This document shows positions 19,971 to 32,200 of a stretch of DNA of 41,249 nucleotides, one piece after another. The DNA is taken from NCBI GenBank assembly GCA_009193035.1, contig SWDT01000219.1, positions 1 to 41,249 on the forward strand. The letters run 5' to 3'. The translations under genes were made by a program, and so were the position numbers. The notes under the pieces were generated by a model. It made no database searches. It was not told the DNA's origin and saw nothing but the letters and a program-made list of their open reading frames with translations. This stretch comes from Halicephalobus mephisto (Eukaryota; Nematoda; Chromadorea; Rhabditida; Panagrolaimidae). The stretch's first letter is position 1. Every line of letters starts with the position of its first letter.

Positions 19971-22001
19971 TCACGAGAATGCCCCATATGGAAACACGTA
20001 TAATAGGCCGATTCCAGTCTAACAATAATCCTAAGAGAAAATCACATGATACGCTTGGATTAAAGTGGGCGTTAATAAACTCATTTGGATTTATTTATTT
20101 TAAAACATTTAAAAAGCATCTTTTTCGAGAAAATTAAAAAAACCATTTTTTCGAGAAAATTAAAAATTAAGAATTTTTTTAGAAAAATGTCTTCAAAAAA
20201 TTTAACATTTTTTTCGAAAAATTTTAAATAAAATTAAAAAATATTTAAAAACTTTTATTTTAAAAAAAAGTTTTTATTTAAAAATATTTTTTAAAAATTT
20301 ATGAATTTATTTTGCAAAAATTTATTTAAAAAAACACTATTATGAACTTTTTGAATAAATTTATTTTCAATAAAAAAATTCTTTTTAGAAATCTTGGAAA
20401 TAAGAATATATTTCCTCATGAATGCCATTGGATATTTTTATTTTAAATAAAATAAAAGAATTTTTAAAAAAATATGGTTCCATGGAAACATTCTGTTATG
20501 AACTCATGGATGAATTTTCAGAAAAATAATTTTAAAAAAGTTTTTGAATTTATTAAATAAAAATTATTTTTTAAATTTTTTTAAATTTATTAAATAAAAA
20601 CAATTTAAAAGAGTAATTTTTATATAAAAATAAATTTAAAAATAATTCAAAAAATTTTTAAATAAAAGTAAATTTAAAATTAATTTTAAAGAAACTTTTA
20701 AATGAAAATAATTTAAAAGTTTTGATATAAAAATAATTTTAAAAATTTTTATATAAAAGTAAATTTAAAATTAATTTTAAAGAAATTTTTAAATGAAAAT
20801 AATTCAAAAATTTTTATATAAAAATAATTTTGAAAATTAAAAAAAATTTCAAGAAAAAGTTGGAGATGACATATTCTGTTACGAACTCATAAATTTATCT
20901 TAAATAAGAGAAAATAATTTTCTTAGGAAACTTGGAGATGACATGTTTCTTATGACTTCATATGGATTAATTTATTTTAAATAAAAACGGTGTTTTTTGA
21001 GAACTTAAAGATGACATTTTTCTTATGACTTCATATAAATTTATTTTAAATAAAATAATTTTCTTAGGAAATTCAAAAATGACATGTTTTCTGACTTTAT
21101 GTATAAATTCTAAATAAAATTAAAAATCTTTTTTGAAAACTCGAAGATGACATTTTTTCTATGATTTCATACAAATTTAAATATTTTTTTGAAAATTTGG
21201 ACATTTTTAAAAAAATACATTAAAAAAAGAAAATTATTGAATTTATTTTAAAAAATTATTTTTAATAAAATGTTTAAATTTAAAAAATAACTTTTTTTAA
21301 AAACTTCGAAAATAAAATTATTCAAAATTTTTAAATAAATTAAAAAATTGAAAATGAAAAATAAATTTGTTTTTAAAAATAAATATTTAAAAAAAAATAG
21401 AAAATTGTTTTGAATTCCATTGGATAACTTTATTTTAAAAAAATAAAAATTTTTTCGAAAGCGTGGATGTAGGAAAAACATTTTTTTGAACTTAATAGAA
21501 CAAATTTAAAAAAATAAAATAAAAAAAATAAATTTAAAAAAAATTTTTAAAATAAATTTAAAAATTTTTATTAAAATTAAAAAATGAATTTAAAAAATAA
21601 AAAAAAAGAATTTAAAGAAGTTTTTTAAAATAAATTAAAAATGTTTTTTCAAAAGTATGTTTGAAGTTTTTCGAAAAAATGGAAGCCTGGCTTCTGTCAA
21701 GAGAGGAAATCCAATGCCAGCAAAACTCAAAGTATCAGCCATCTCTCTGGGCGTGCTGTGTTCCAATTTGTGGCATTTATTCATTTTTGAAATATAAATT
21801 ATTTTTAAAATGCCATTATCCATTTTTCTAAACCCGAAATTACTCATTTTTAAATTAATATTTTTATTTTTTTCGAATAAATTTTTGATAAGAAATATTA
21901 ATAATTCAATATACGGACAGAATTGTGAATAATTACAGCTGTTGACAATGAAAATCGGAAATAACACAAAAAATGCCTACGCCCAATGACGTAGGAAAAA
22001 T
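19971..22001. other. Two kilobases of extreme AT-rich DNA, no gene
   Basis: Apart from the minisatellite below, the segment is A/T runs and short words such as TTTAAATAAAA. The minus-strand open frame at 21248-21481 is pure Phe/Leu/Lys/Asn low complexity and is not a gene. The end, 21680-21990, is less AT-rich and precedes the FAR 3' end. Confidence 0.6.
20860..21190 (+). repeat. Degenerate minisatellite, period 67-73 bases
   Basis: Five units start with a version of TTGGAGATGACAT at about 20860, 20932, 21005, 21072 and 21141. Each continues with TTCTTATGACTTCATA-like sequence and an AAATTTATTTTAAATAAAA tail. Older relics of the same word order seem to lie at about 20400-20520. Confidence 0.65.
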
Positions 22002-23001
22002 TTAACGGCCTGTGAGGGGAGCTACAGTAACCATAGGAGGTTCGATAGTTTCGGCTTCGTCGGCAGAAGGATACAGGGTGGCGGGGGCTCCGGTGGGGGC
22101 GTCGGGGATGTCCAAGTTGATTCCGAGAAACATGGTCATGAGGGATTGGAAAACTGGATCTAAATAAATAAATTAAATCAAAGTAATTTAAATAAAATAA
22201 AATAACTTTGAAAAACACCACTAATGACGGGGAAAGCGTTTTTTATTTCTTCACGAGCATTGTCATCGAGTTGTTTGAATTTCTCGACAACTTGGAGGAA
22301 TTCAGATTTGGCTTCAGAAATCCCGATGTTCATTTTCAAACCGCGGATCCGAGTAATGAGCTGAAAATAACTTCAAAAATTTCAATTACAGTATACCAAT
22401 CTCCCACTTCATCGACGAAGGCCTTGGCTTCTGGTCCAAGAGAATCCAGACTGTCACTGAATTCCTTGATGATGCTATTTGCTTTATCATACAGTACTCC
22501 AGATCTGGATTTCAGGTTCTCCAGAAGAGCGTCCATCGTGGCATAATTCTCTTTATTTTGGATGACTTCATGAAGGACTTCTTTGTCTTCAGAACTTAGT
22601 TCATTGTAAAACTTACGAGCATCTTTCGGAATAAGTTCTAAAATTAATTTTTTTCAAATTTTCTGAATAAGTTCTAAAATAATTTTTTTCCAATTCTTGA
22701 CAAAATTTTAAAATAATTTTTTTCAAATTTTCCGAATAAGTTCCAAAGTTTTTAAAAAAGTCCTGAATTATTGTTTTTTTTTTAATTTTTAAAATAAATT
22801 CTAAAACTTATTTTTTTCGAACAAGTTAGAAAATTAATTTTTTTTGAACAAATTAGAAAATTAATTTTTTAAAGCTTTTGTGATTGAAAGTTTACCTTCG
22901 ATTTTCTCATTGATACCACCACGTTGATCCGCGAAGATATCAGAAATCCCCAAGGAATAAGAAAACAAAGCCAGAGATAACAGTGTTAAAAGAAGTTTCA
23001 T
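22002..23001 (-). CDS. Fatty acid and retinol-binding protein (FAR), long-tailed
   Basis: Exons in transcript order: 23001-22896, 22637-22408, 22360-22207, 22159-22002 (stop TAA); 215 residues. The signal peptide is MKLLLTLLSLALFSYSLG. The helix-rich FAR core follows: ELIPKDARKFYNELSSEDKE, then LGPEAKAFVDE, LITRIRGLK and a final helical block. FAR proteins are nematode-only, secreted, alpha-helical lipid carriers. The second exon uses donor GTGGGA after FVDE; a nearby GTATAC would put the next exon out of frame. The C-terminus adds a Pro/Thr/Ala-rich tail of about 40 residues, absent from the sister gene. Exon 2 length (230) and all intron phases (1,0,1) equal those of the FAR gene upstream. 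Confidence 0.88.
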
Positions 23002-23227
23002 TTTAAAACCCAAGATAAAGTTGGATTTTGACTGATCCAGCAACTGGCTTTATCCAAGTCCTAGAGTACATCAATCACTTCCGATGGACGTAAACACATT
23101 CATTGTCTGATCATTTTATGTCTTCAATTTTCCGATTTCATAGTATTAAACAATTTATTGATTCATCTAATCAAATTAAATGGGAAGATGTTATTTGTAA
23201 AATGCATCCAACATCACCGAGTTTAGC

Positions 23228-23916
23228 TCAGTTTTCAGCAGGCTGCTGCAAGAGACCCTTGGCGATCTTCTGGAACTTCTCGTCTGAAAGCGGATTATAA
23301 GTGGATTGAAGATTAGGAATGTCTTACTTTGGATGACGGAGGTGATCTTGGGGAAAGTGCCCTTCAAGTTTTCCTTAGCAGCGTCAGAGAGGGCCTTGTA
23401 GGTGTCGATGATTTCCTGAGCGGCCTTTCTGAGTTCACTGAGGTTAGGCTTGGTTCCAGGAGCCGGACGAAGGCTGCGGAGCTTGGCAATGGTCTAAAAT
23501 CCCTGATTACTTAATTGATTATGTTAGATAGTTACGTTTTCGACAAAGGTCTTGGCTTCTGGCTCAAGAGAGTCGATCTTTCCCTTGACGAGGTTGCGGA
23601 GAGAGACGGCCTTGTTGTAGAGCTTCTCACTCTTGGCCTTCAAGGCGTTGAGGGCATCTTCTTCGGTCTTGTATTCCTCGTGTTTCAAAGCGATTTCCTT
23701 GAGGATTTCCTTGTCTTCGTCGGTCAATTCAGCGTAGAATTCTTTAGCTTCCTCGGGAAGAAATTCTGCAGAATAATAATGATCATTATTCAACTTTTAT
23801 AATCCACACAACTCACCCTTGAATTGTTCAGGAATGTTTCCAACCCCCATGGGCAAGGTGGAAGCGGAGGCAACGACGATGAAGGCGACGAGGAACAAAG
23901 CACAGCGACCCAACAT
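23228..23916 (-). CDS. Fatty acid and retinol-binding protein (FAR)
   Basis: Exons in transcript order: 23916-23817, 23765-23536, 23493-23328, 23283-23228 (stop TGA); 183 residues, standard for FAR-1/FAR-2. Signal peptide MLGRCALFLVAFIVVASAS, then EFLPEEAKEFYAELTDEDKE, a LYNKAVSLRNLVKGKI helix, SLEPEAKTFVEN, and the C-terminal PKITSVIQNEKFQ typical of the family. It binds fatty acids and retinoids outside cells. Codon use is biased toward C-ending codons (AAG, GCC, CTC), unlike its neighbours, which suggests strong expression. A TATTTTCAG acceptor is six bases before the ATG. AATAAA (minus strand, 23159-23154) ends it 227 bases before the sister FAR start. Confidence 0.93.
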
Positions 23917-24018
23917 ACCGGCTGAAAATATCTTAATCAATTGAAAGATTTAAGTATAAAATTGAAAACACGAGAGCTGCTAGTTGGTTAAACTGCCAGA
24001 ATATCGGTTCTAGCTCCA

Positions 24019-24054
24019 TTTTATAACAGCCGGTGATCGGGCATTATCCGATAA
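24019..24054 (-). promoter_or_regulatory. TATA box and paired GATA sites of the FAR gene
   Basis: On the minus strand TATAAAA occupies 24025-24019, about 103 bases before the start codon. Twenty bases further upstream is the perfect palindrome TTATCCGATAA (24044-24054), two facing GATA sites. In C. elegans, paired GATA sites are bound by the intestinal ELT factors, so gut expression is a fair guess. Binding is not shown by sequence alone. Confidence 0.5.
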
Positions 24055-25753
24055 CATTGCTATTCTCGATATTCAAACATTTTGGGATGGACGAACTTTA
24101 GCCCGCCTCGAAACCACAGAGATCATCTGAGGGCGGAACGGCAACCAGAAGCAGATTCGAATATCACATGTACCATGTTGAAGGAAATTTTGATGGTTTT
24201 TCTTTATCTGATACAAGTCTGGGAACGTAAACATCGACAATTCGTCGCCAATAACATTTTCGGCAAATTTTGCTTTTATCACTGACCAGAATATTCGATT
24301 TTTGCTCTTTAGCTTTCGTATCGAACATCGAAAACAAGAAAAATTAAACATTTTGTTTAAAATTTGACAGCTCGAAGATCAAATTGCATTCAAAGTTTAT
24401 ATTTCCTAATCTCAAACTTGATCATCAAAATCAGAAAAGTTGACAAAGTTCTTCAATACGTGATTTTATGGATTTGTGGAAGCAATGAGGAATTTTTTGC
24501 ATTTTTTGGATAATTTGAACTTTGAACAGACAAACAGCAACAATTTTAGACAACTGTTCAATGTCTTGTCTGAAATATTTATTTTCGGCTTTAATTCGAG
24601 GTCATTCGAAAGTTTTAAAAATTTACAAAATGCATCAAATTCCTGGTATTCAATTTCCAGGGAAATTTTAAAGTTATTTCAAAAAAATATAGAACAATTT
24701 TTAAAATATAAAATAATTTTAAAAAATAAAATAATTTTAAAAAATTAAATAATTTTAAAAAATCACAAAACATTAAATTTTTTATTTTCGAAGAAATTTA
24801 AAAATTGCTTTAAAATGATCCATAATTTTAGGTTTTAAAAAATGAAAATTTTTCAGAAATAAAAATTGAAAAATGTGTTAAATTTCGATTTTTTTAAATA
24901 AATAAATAAAATTCAAAGTCATCTGTGAATAAAAAAAATTAAAATATTTATCGATTTTTATTTGTAAATTTCTTGAAAATTAAAAAATAAAAAGTTAAAT
25001 TTTGAATTTTAAATTTATTTCTAAATTGTTTAAAAATAATGTTTGAATTTTTTAAAATTTAAATTTATTCAAAAATTGGAAAAATTTTTTAATTTCTAAT
25101 TTCAAAAAAAATTTTTAAGAATTTAGAACTTTTAAGAAATCAAAAAATTTATTAAATTTTAATTTCCGATTTTTAAAAAATTTTAAATTATTTAAAAATT
25201 AAAAAATATATTTTATTTGAATATTTTGATTTTTCTGTTTTTAAAGTTTTTAGAATTTTTGAAAATTATAAATTTATAAATTTATAATATTTAAGTCATT
25301 CAAAAATTTTTTTAAATTATTAAATGTATCAAATTTCAGATTTTTTTGGTTTTCAGTGAAATTTTATAAAATTATCGACAATTTGGAAGACAAGGGCAAA
25401 TGTTTATAATATTTCCACATTATTGAAAGATTTCTGTTCCTGAAATATCATTTTTACTCATATTTTTTTTCACTGAAACCGTGAAAAAAAATAAATTATC
25501 AGGAGTCAAATTTCACATGTTGTGGAACGAGTTTTTAGTCGATTTTTTTCCGAAAAAAAATTCAGCAGATTTTGATTCCAGATTTATCAAATGGATTCAA
25601 TATGCCAAAGTTTAATTCCAAATGATTTTTATTTATTTTTTCTTTCCGGAAAATTTTGACAACAAAGAAACATTACTCAAAGATTCGATTATTCATGAAC
25701 ACACTTTTTCGCAACAAATGTTCTAATCAAGTCGGAAAATGCCATCGGCAAAA

Positions 25754-25781
25754 GACGAGTCATCCACAACAATGACTCGTC
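25754..25781. repeat. Perfect 10-base hairpin with facing GTCAT sites
   Basis: GACGAGTCAT and its exact reverse complement ATGACTCGTC are separated by eight bases. Each arm contains GTCAT, the core bound by SKN-1, and a near AP-1 half. It stands in otherwise unremarkable non-coding DNA. Confidence 0.55.
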
Positions 25782-27270
25782 CATCAACAGCTGCTTGATC
25801 GTTCGAGATCAATTAGGTTATAAAGATCCGTTTTTTGTGTAAAAAATAATTATGAAAGTTTTGATGACTCATTTTTGAAACGTGACATAAGGAAAGCGGC
25901 ACTTTACGAAAGCTTAAAGATCCTATTTTAGAAAATTGTTTGTTTAAAAATGCAGACGTTTTTCTCAATTGGAAGTCAAACACTTGAGGCAGTTATAGGA
26001 CAACATATGCGGTTCGAATATGAAATGAGAATTGTTTGATTCTTACGGCAAAAGTGTCTTAGTATTTTTTCCGGCCCTGGGACAGCATTAAGATAGTTTA
26101 TTTGAATTCACATTTTTGTTTTTTCCAACATTTGAGTGATTGATGAAGCACTTTTTACAATTTGTCAAGGATAAATTGGCATTCTTGATTTTCTTCCTGA
26201 AATTTTAAACTTTTTTTGTTTAAATTTTTTTATAAATTTCCTTGATTTTCTATTTTTAGACTTGGGAAATTTCAGAAATATTTATTTTTTTGGGATTTTT
26301 TTATTTTCCGAATTTTCCTGGTTTTTTATTTTTTTATTTTCTTGATATTTTTTTGATAAAAGAAAAATTTCCAAATACGAAATGTTCGAAAATCGATCGT
26401 TATCTCGATAAACAATGGAATATAGACTAATCAGAAATCTGTAGATGATCGAAAGTTGGCTTTCGTCATTTGTTCGAGGATTGTTTATTATTATAAGTGC
26501 AAAAAACTATTAATGCAAGCAATTTATTGTTAACGTAAACATTTAAGTCCGAGAGTTCCAGTTGATTTTTATTTTGTCTACTGAAAAGCCGTAAAAATCG
26601 GTTTTTCCTCATTGCCTGTTGATATGATGTAAAGGATTTTCTTTGCAATGAACATCTGCAAATGAGACATCGTTTGACTGACAGATTTTTGTTTCGATGA
26701 ACACCCGCGATTTGCATTCTTGCTCTCCTCCTTCTTAAATTGTCTCATTTCGCATCTGTAGTTAGTCACTGATGTACTTTTTCGAGAACTTCATAAAGTT
26801 TGGCTCGAAGAATTCTTCGCAGAAATTGCTTACATTATGCAACCGTTGTTTATGTGCAATTTCCAAAGTTTCTCTAAGAACTCCCAATATGGTCAAGACG
26901 CTGGACATTGGCTATTTAGCGTCAACAATGCGTGAGCATTTGGCCAGAAATTGAGCCCTTGTAGTACACTTTCCTTCTGTCTTGAGAAAATGGCGAATTT
27001 AAACCATCGCGCAATTAGGCACTTTTTGGCTTGACTTACATGGTAATCAGAAGCGCTTTCTTCATGTTATTTGAAACCTTTCTAAAAAAGACTTTTTCAG
27101 AACCACTGTTTCTTGCAGTAATAGGAGAATCCTTTCTTTTTGTTCAGTTGTCTTAAATCATAGTTATTAGTCGGTGTTTCATTTAATTTTTATTAGCGGA
27201 TTTACTTCATGTCTGGATAGTCTTCTCAACTTGCAGAATTGGGCTTAAATGCGTGGTAATCTGACACTCT

Positions 27271-27306
27271 CAAAAGTGCCGAAATCAATCGCCTTTGGCA
27301 CTTTTG
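27271..27306. repeat. Hairpin with 10-base perfect stem
   Basis: CAAAAGTGCC pairs with GGCACTTTTG at 27297-27306. The stem can be extended by three pairs through one G-T pair, leaving a short loop. Too short for a microRNA precursor by itself. Confidence 0.5.
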
Positions 27307-28011
27307 TTCTCATTTGGAAATGCTCTATAATAATACGACATACTTGGCTGCAAATTCTTGTCGGAATTGCTAACTTGAAATCCGAATTATATCCTTGAGC
27401 TCTTGACTCAAGAGTCCATCGAATTTTTCGTCTTCGTTATTTGCAAATATTGAAATTTGCATGTTTTTGAAACGACTGAGATTTTTTAATCGTTTTGTCA
27501 TTAATCAAAAAGAAATGAATTGACTGTGGCCATCGACGATTTGTCCTAGTTAATCTACTTGCCTCCTAGTGGCTTAATGAGCGGTGTTCTTAAACAGGCG
27601 TTTAGTGGAATCGCTAGATGAGTTACTTGTAAATCCATTGATCTAAGGATAAAGCTCTCTGGCAGCTCGTGAACCACGTCGCGGATATTCCCGTGCCGGA
27701 TCACTTTGAAAACGCATTTGTTGTGTAATAAATGCAACGGCAAGTAGTAGTCGAATCAAACAACAACAGCATTGCCAAGACCGATACTTTTTTTGATTTT
27801 TTGTTTACTAAAACTCGTCTGCATTTTTCATTTTCGTAAATGTTATTTATTTTTTTATTTATTAAAAAATCCCAAAATCGAGCGGAAGATTCTGGAAGCT
27901 TCAAAGACCTTCTGAAAATGTCCAGAGGTCTTTAGAAAATAGTTAAAAGTTTCGAAATCATCCAAAACTATCTGGAACTCTATTTTAAAATCTCTAAAAA
28001 TTTATGTAAAT

Positions 28012-28510
28012 TCGCGTCGAAATAAATTTAATTTTTAAAATTTATATAATAATATAATTTCGGAATTAATATCTGGAACTAAAAATTCAAATTTTTTATA
28101 AAATTATTAATTTATGTCGAGGTAATTTTATAATTATTTTTTAAATTACATAATATATAATTTTAAAATTGAAAATTCCAATTTTTTATAAAATTCAAAA
28201 AAATCGTGTTGAAGTAATTTTACATTTTTAAAATTTATATAATAATATAATTTCGGAATTAATATCTAGAACTAAAAATTCCAATTTTTTATGAAATTAT
28301 TAATTTATGTCGAGGTAATTTTATAATTATTTTTTAAATTACATAATATATGATTTTAAAATTGAAAATTCCAATTTTTTATAAAATTCAAAAAAATCGT
28401 GTTGAAGTAATTTTACATTTTTAAAATTTATATAATAATATAATTTCGGAATTAATATCTGGAACTAAAAATTCCATTTTTTTATGAAACCCGTGTCGAG
28501 ACAATTTTTT
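28012..28510 (+). repeat. Tandem repeat, period 193 bases, about 2.5 copies
   Basis: The block TTTTTAAAATTTATATAATA starts at 28032, 28225 and 28418, exactly 193 bases apart. Copies differ by only a few substitutions (for example ATCTGG versus ATCTAG). The unit is about 85% A+T. The third copy breaks down at about 28485-28510. The near-identity suggests recent amplification. Confidence 0.85.
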
Positions 28511-29244
28511 AATATTTCCATTTTTGATTTTTAGGATTTTTTACAAATATTTTTCATATAAAATCCTAATTGTTTAATTTTTTGGAATGTTTATTTTTTA
28601 CAAATTATAATTTTTACATATTTTAGAGTTTAAGTACTTTTGAAAATTTAAACATCAAAAATCCTTCTGAAAAAAATGGATTATTTTTGGTTTTTTGATG
28701 AAGCCACTTAGTGACCGCTGACCAATAACTACATTTGCGCGAGATAGGATTCCCAGGACGTGCCATCTTTCAATTGAATATCTTCCTGTGAGAAAATTTC
28801 CGTAAAAAGCTCTGGTTTTTTGCCCTCTAGCAGTTTTTTGTTGTCCGTAAGTCGCGTCGAGAAAGTTAAAAATACAACTTTATCCTTTTACTTTTAGCTT
28901 TTTTATCGGATAGTTATTTTCCAAGACATTTTGGAACTAAAACCCAAGAGTAGGAAGAGTCAAATAGTGTCGTAAAATTCCCCGTTTCAAAGTTGTTTTT
29001 GATAAAGTTAATTGGGGATTTATTTATCGTGAAATTTCTTCGTTGTTGAGAATTTTATTATTTGAAGAGTTTCAGAGGAAAGTAGACGAGAAGTTACAGA
29101 AGAGTGGAGTCACGCCCAATTCGGCAAAAGTTCCACATTGAGCATCAGAATTACAACAAGAGCATATGGGAACGCCGGAGTTCTGACCGCCAGGATTAGG
29201 TTTCGTGATTTCAATTATCTTGTTTATTGTGAAATTTCAGAGAA

Positions 29245-32200
29245 ATGATACCCAAAGATATTTGGCCGACTATCGGCCCGCGGGTCTTCTTTTCTTTCTG
29301 CCAATTACTGTTATTACTTGCCGTTGTTCCCGTCAAGACTCAATCACCAATTGATTATATTTATCCCGTCAGTTACGACCCTATCAACCATGATCCAATC
29401 ATCGTGAATGAGACCGATGTCTTCAATGTCGGAAATCTCAACTTGGAAGAGGTCATGGTCGAACTTCGTCGTATGAAGAGGGATGTTCGACGAAGTAGGT
29501 TTATTTCGGGATTTTGGGTAAAGCGGAATTCTCCACTTTTCACTTTTATTTCGAAAATTAAAGTTTTCACTTGCTTTGCAACAATTTTGCAATTTCGAAA
29601 TGCACAAATTCAAAAAACAGAATTATGAAATTTCACGGGATATATTATAAACAAAAAATAACAGTCTGATCGTGTTCTAACTGCTTAATTTGCTTCTTCA
29701 AACTAACAATCATTAACGTTTCTGTCTTTCTGCTTGCTTCATTATCATCTAGGGATTTCAAAATTTGGTTCAGATCCAGGTATACAGCGAGTTCATCCTG
29801 CTGTTCCCTATGCACAACCCTGTCCTGTTTCCAGCTACCAGAGTTGTTGTCATAACAAGAGATCCACAAGAAGAAAATTCCTACCAGGTAACACTCCTTC
29901 ATCCTCCTTAGGTACTCCCTGTCTCCAAGTCTCCTCGAAGCTTCTCCCATCTGCTTTGCACAGATATTTTAAAATTTGTAATAAGTCAATTCTCGATTTA
30001 CAGAGATTCGTTCAACTATTGTTGTGGATGAACGTGGAATCCCTGTGGTGGAAACTGATTTCCCGTCACGACCTCGAAGAAGTCAAAATGAACCGGAACC
30101 CCTTTACCGAAGACGAACTCGTAGAGTTCGATTCTGCCCTATTCTTGGTACATTTTTTAAAATATGTTTTTTTCTTCTTTATTTCTTCTTTTTTTATATT
30201 TTCTCCTGTGCACATTTCATTATCTTCACTTACAGTATTCACATCTGTGTGTCTGAGGTGCGATTCACTTACACAAGTAGTCTATTACAATCTTGTTATT
30301 ACAGGTCTAAATTTACATCAACATTAAATACAATTTTTACAAATTTTCTTGAAAATAAGACAAAACAGCGCGCAGGGTTATCGTAAAGGGATACTGTAAA
30401 TAAGAGATTTACATGTGGTTTAGATCAAAAGCATCGGCCCGTCGTCATTCAAGCCTCACAGAACGAAACGGGTAGATGCATAATTAGCGCCGATCAAGCC
30501 GTGCATTACTGTGGTTTTAGTGAAGAAGGTACAGTTTTACGAGAGCTTCAATTGTAATATTATTGTTGTGGAGCTCACAAGAAATGTTACTTTACTCGAA
30601 GTGGTCTTTCGAATTCGGTCATATATCAATTCGACATCTTTGAAAATTACATTCAGAGTCTGTAATTCAATTTTTATTTCACTTCATTTTAAAACAAAAT
30701 AATATTTAAATCTAGATATTCTCTATTTCGAAAAACTAATTAGATATTTGTAATGAGTAGAGAAACATCTAATAAGGAAATGTTAAAACTACGTCAATTA
30801 TAAAACACATGTTTTAAAAACTCTTAATTGAAAATTTACTAATTAAGCCAAGTCGCTTCTGTTTTCTTCATATTCGATAGATGAAAGTTCATAAATTTAC
30901 TTGATCTTCTCACTTCAAGAAGTTTATGAGCGAAAGTTGAATCTCGATTCTGAATGTATATTTGATAAAATAGGATATCTTTAATTCGTTTCAGAATATT
31001 GCCTCGAGTAAAGTACTTTTCCTTGTTAGTCTAAATGGCCGTATTTTAGAGTAGACATAATATCGTTAAAAGTGTAGATAGTCAGGTGGTTGTTCGAAAA
31101 TTAGAATTTAGAAAATGTCTAACTAGATTTTTTCTTTGTTGATTTGTGTTTTGTTTGTGTGCTCCTTCTGTTGACATTTTAACTGAACATGTGTGTTTTT
31201 GAAGTGTTTTTCACTTTCGTTTATGAACTTTGTTATAAATAATTTGTTTATTTGCAAAACGTTGTTCATAAGTTTGTGTTGCGGTGTGGATCAGCTGTTC
31301 CTGAATGACATTTGTTTTTTAGTAAGTGCTCCACCAATTCCCCCTCCGGAAACTGGTCGTTGTCACTTGAGTGAATTAAGTGGTCGAGAAATTTGTTATC
31401 CAGAGTATGAACAATTGGATACAAGTTGTACTGATGTCCGAAGCGATCAAGGCTCTGGACTCGTCGCTCCTCCAGTCGTCAAACATGCTACGTAAGGGTA
31501 CTGTAGATGGAAATAAGAAGAAAGTAAATTTTCAGAGTTCGTGCGATGGCTTTTGTTCCTCCAGATAACTTGAGAAGACTTATTCGACAGTATTATCGAC
31601 AACTTGGAAAACCGATTCCAGCAGACACCAAATTCAGTCCACAGTCATTCTTATTCGTCAAATACAAATGCGAGTTTGGTTATGAGTTTGTTGATCAAAT
31701 CGACACCATGTTCTGTCAAAACAAGCAATGGGTTTTGACTGAGCCGATTTGTCGAGGAAAAGGTGATTTATAATCTCCAGATTCCCACTCATCATCATTC
31801 GTTTCAGGACCGTGTGAACAAGACAACGGTGGTTGTAGTCACTCTTGTCTTTCCTTCGATAATAGAACGATTGAATGCCGATGCCCGAAAGGAATGATTC
31901 TAGATACTGACAAGAAGACGTGTATCAAGCCCGTTCCCAAGAATCTTTGTAGGAATCTGGCTGGATGCCGTTGTACCCCTCTCGACGATGTTCAATTTTC
32001 TTGTTCTTGTGGCTCCAAGGAAAAATGTCTTTTGTTGAAAGGACCTCCGAAGATTTACTTGACTCCAGATCCTCCATTTTCAGCTGTTCCTGGAGGGAGT
32101 ATCAACATCACCTGCCAAGCTGTTGGTTTTCCGTTCCCAACGATCCAATGGAGAAGAGAAGGAGAAGAGGAACCGCAGATAGAACACAAAAAAGGAGCCT

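Larger units (their letters stand above)
24055..29244. other. Five kilobases without a confident gene
   Basis: 24.4-25.7 kb is low-complexity AT DNA. 25.7-27.8 kb is of normal composition and contains two perfect hairpins (listed) and short open frames without starts or splice sites that I can defend. 27.9-28.6 kb holds the 193-base tandem repeat. 28.7-29.24 kb is the likely promoter and leader of the giant gene: a purine-rich stretch at 29070-29190 could be a 5' UTR exon ending before GTTTCGTG, with TTTCAG at 29235-29240. Confidence 0.5.

Noticed and set aside
21248..21481. Minus-strand Phe/Leu/Asn-rich frame
   Set aside because: Product of A/T homopolymer tracts.
25990..26030. GGTTCGAAT resembling a tRNA B box
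   Set aside because: No A box, no cloverleaf pairing on either side.
26772..26954. Plus-strand 60-residue frame starting MYFFENF
   Set aside because: Short, in no exon context, and not recognisable.
27555..27904. Minus-strand frames of mixed composition
   Set aside because: No start, splice chain or known domain; left as non-coding.
29734..30327. Long plus-strand open frame in the 5' part of the giant gene
   Set aside because: It reads through introns; phase-consistent exons 29753-29887 and 30004-30147 use a different frame for the second part.
30472..30487. Intron beginning GTAGAT in the fourth exon of the giant gene
   Set aside because: It would be 16 bases long; the exon simply reads through in frame to 30528.
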